Shown piece after piece: positions 5,254 through 6,712 of a stretch of 6,712 nucleotides of DNA. The position numbers and the translations under genes were made by a program. The DNA comes from a bacterium (GTDB taxonomy: Bacteria; Verrucomicrobiota; Verrucomicrobiae; Opitutales; Opitutaceae). A model generated the notes under the pieces. It searched no databases. It had not been told where the DNA came from and was given only the letters and a program-made list of their open reading frames with translations. The stretch spans positions 1 to 6,712 of the forward strand of contig JAJXYI010000118.1 in NCBI GenBank assembly GCA_021780625.1, read 5' to 3'. Position 1 is the first letter of the stretch; each line of letters starts with the position of its first letter.

Positions 5254-6712
5254 ATGACGAAGCGAAAGACTGTATTCCTGACGGGCGCCTCGGGTCGGAT
5301 GGGCCATGAAGGTTTCCTTCAACTCCTCAAGAGACGCGATCGATACGACCTCGTCGTGCTCGTCCAGCCGACCGCACCGGATCGCAAGCGCATGGCTCCG
5401 TATGACGGCGAGCCGGGCGTGCGAATCGTCTGGGGCGACCTGACCCGCTACGAAGACGTACTCGACTGTGTCAACGGCGCCGACTACGTGCTGCACGTCG
5501 GGGGATTGGTCTCGCCTCTTGCGGACCACCAGCCGAAGCGGGCGATGGAGGTTAACCTGGGTTCGGTCCGCAATATCGTGCGAGCGATCCGCTCGCAGGA
5601 GGATCCCGATCGCTGCCGGCTCGTGTACATCGGCACCGTCGCCCAGACCGGCGACCGCATGCCTCCCCTGCACTGGGGCAGGACCGGCGATCCCATTTAT
5701 ATCAGCGAATTCGATCACTACGCCCTCTCGAAGACACTCGCGGAGCGCGAGGTCATCGAATCGGGACTGAAGTATTGGGTGTCACTCCGGCAGACCGGCA
5801 TCGCCCACCTGGGACTGCTCGAGATCCAGGATCCAATCATGTTCCACGTTCCCCTGAACGGCGCCTTCGAATGGGTCACTGTGGGCGACTCGGGCAGGTT
5901 GCTTGCGAACGTATGCGAGGAGGACGTTCCGGAGGAATTTTGGCGTCGTGTCTACAACATCGGAGGCGGAGCGAGTTGCCGGGTGACCAACTACGATTTC
6001 GCTGCGAGGATGTACCACGCCGTCGGCCTGCCCGACTTCCGGAGGGTCACGGAGCCCAACTGGTTCGCGACCCGCAACTTTCACGGACAATGGTACGCCG
6101 ACTCCGACGTGCTCGAGCGGTACCTGCACTTTCGCACCGAGACGGTCGACGACTTCATCGGCGCGATCCGTCGACACGTGGGATGGCGCCGTGCGGCGAT
6201 GCGGCTGGTCCCGGCCGCGGCGATCAAGGCGCGGCTTCGAAAGATCGCGCGAGGTCCGGGCGGAACGTTGAACTGGATCGTACGCGGCGACGGGGAGCGC
6301 GTTCGCGCGTATTTCGGATCCGAAGACGCCTGGCGGGACATCCCTGGCTGGGACCGGTTTGAGATCGTGAGACCGGCGCCTGCGCCGGTATGCAGTCATG
6401 GCTACGACGAGGACAAACCCCGCGGCGAAATCGGGTTGGACGACATCACGAGCGCGGCCGCCTTCCGAGGCGGGGATTGCCTTTCGACGGGGATGGTTCG
6501 CGGAAACCTGTCCACCAGGCTCCGCTGGCGGTGTGCATTCGGACACGAATTCGAGGCAAGCCCCGCGCTCGTGCTGCTCGGTGGACATTGGTGCCCGCAT
6601 TGCATGCCCGGCCCCTGGAATTACGAAGCCGAAGCGGTGCACAACCCCTTCCTTGCACAAGTCTGCAGATCGCGCACGTGCAAGCGTTGCGACGACTGCG
6701 CGGCGCGTACGA
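5254..6712 (+). CDS. Extended SDR (NAD(P)-dependent epimerase/dehydratase) with C-terminal zinc-finger module, 3' partial
   Basis: 486 codons are visible with no stop, so the gene runs past the window. The first residues MTKRKTVFLTGASGRMG give beta1 and the GxxGxxG dinucleotide motif (Gly11, Gly14, Gly17). GDL at 61-63 should contact adenine. Thr128 in IGTVAQTG and YALSK (Tyr156, Lys160) are the catalytic positions of the extended SDR family. A typical extended SDR would end near residue 310. Here a basic region about 308-330 follows, then a module with GGDCLS (Cys409), WRCAFGHEF (Cys427, His431) and HWCPHC (Cys447, Cys450), which reads as a treble-clef or ribbon zinc site. Cys471, Cys476, Cys479 and Cys482 then cluster near the edge. 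The residue after beta2 is Gln38, with Arg/Lys nearby, so NAD versus NADP is undecided. The protein lacks a signal peptide and should be cytoplasmic. It follows the rhamnosidase gene by 43 bases, suggesting an operon and a role in metabolising a released product, but the substrate is unknown. Confidence 0.88.
   Translation, partial: MTKRKTVFLTGASGRMGHEGFLQLLKRRDRYDLVVLVQPTAPDRKRMAPYDGEPGVRIVWGDLTRYEDVLDCVNGADYVLHVGGLVSPLADHQPKRAMEVNLGSVRNIVRAIRSQEDPDRCRLVYIGTVAQTGDRMPPLHWGRTGDPIYISEFDHYALSKTLAEREVIESGLKYWVSLRQTGIAHLGLLEIQDPIMFHVPLNGAFEWVTVGDSGRLLANVCEEDVPEEFWRRVYNIGGGASCRVTNYDFAARMYHAVGLPDFRRVTEPNWFATRNFHGQWYADSDVLERYLHFRTETVDDFIGAIRRHVGWRRAAMRLVPAAAIKARLRKIARGPGGTLNWIVRGDGERVRAYFGSEDAWRDIPGWDRFEIVRPAPAPVCSHGYDEDKPRGEIGLDDITSAAAFRGGDCLSTGMVRGNLSTRLRWRCAFGHEFEASPALVLLGGHWCPHCMPGPWNYEAEAVHNPFLAQVCRSRTCKRCDDCAART
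6478..6603 (+). other. Zinc-finger-like module of the SDR protein
   Basis: Residues 409-450 show the order C-L-S, then W-x-C-x-x-G-H-x-F, then G-G-H-W-C-P-x-C. I recognise this pattern from small zinc-binding modules (often repeated) in which a GH pair and a CPxC knuckle form a treble-clef-like site. Several such modules occur in nucleic-acid-related proteins. Zinc binding is inferred from the spacing, and function in an SDR is unknown; it may be structural or mediate multimerisation. Confidence 0.6.

Noticed and set aside
5782..6660. A 292-codon open frame on the - strand
   Set aside because: It is antisense to the SDR gene, whose + strand frame carries GxxGxxG, YxxxK and zinc-like motifs. 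The antisense translation shows no domain signature.
1..6712. tRNA, rRNA, insertion sequence, phage attachment site or riboswitch
   Set aside because: I looked for cloverleaf arms, terminal inverted repeats, transposase motifs and conserved rRNA segments and saw none; nearly all of the window is occupied by the two genes.

Overview
The window is a GC-rich bacterial segment with two convincing genes, both on the + strand and only 43 bases apart, so probably co-transcribed. The first product carries a lipoprotein signal, which points to a Gram-negative host. From memory only, the 67-residue helical repeats and the coupling of plant-polysaccharide enzymes to a hormone-sensitive-lipase-type esterase recall Sphingomonadales/Caulobacterales-like proteins. 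That taxonomic guess is weak, because no rRNA or marker gene is present.

Positions 1-167 hold no gene I can support. Positions 168-5210 encode one very large (1680 aa) multidomain lipoprotein. In order it has a lipobox signal peptide, a complete glycoside hydrolase family 78 alpha-L-rhamnosidase with all its accessory beta domains, five tandem copies of a 67-residue helical repeat with Pro/Ala-rich linkers, and a complete alpha/beta-hydrolase of the HSL/Abhydrolase_3 type with an intact catalytic triad. Positions 5211-5253 are a short spacer with a small hairpin and a ribosome binding site.

Positions 5254-6712 encode an extended short-chain dehydrogenase/reductase (SDR), open to the right edge of the window. 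After the Rossmann and substrate domains it continues into a C-terminal zinc-finger-like module, and the last visible residues are cysteine-rich.

A reasonable reading is an accessory carbohydrate-degradation locus. The cell-surface lipoprotein would remove rhamnose and ester (for example acetyl) groups from a decorated plant glycoside or polysaccharide, with the repeats acting as spacer, binding or assembly module. The cytoplasmic SDR would act on a released sugar or aglycone, but its substrate cannot be read from the sequence. The points most worth follow-up are the three-part fusion, the uncharacterised five-copy repeat array, and the SDR fused to a zinc finger of a kind better known from nucleic-acid-related proteins.
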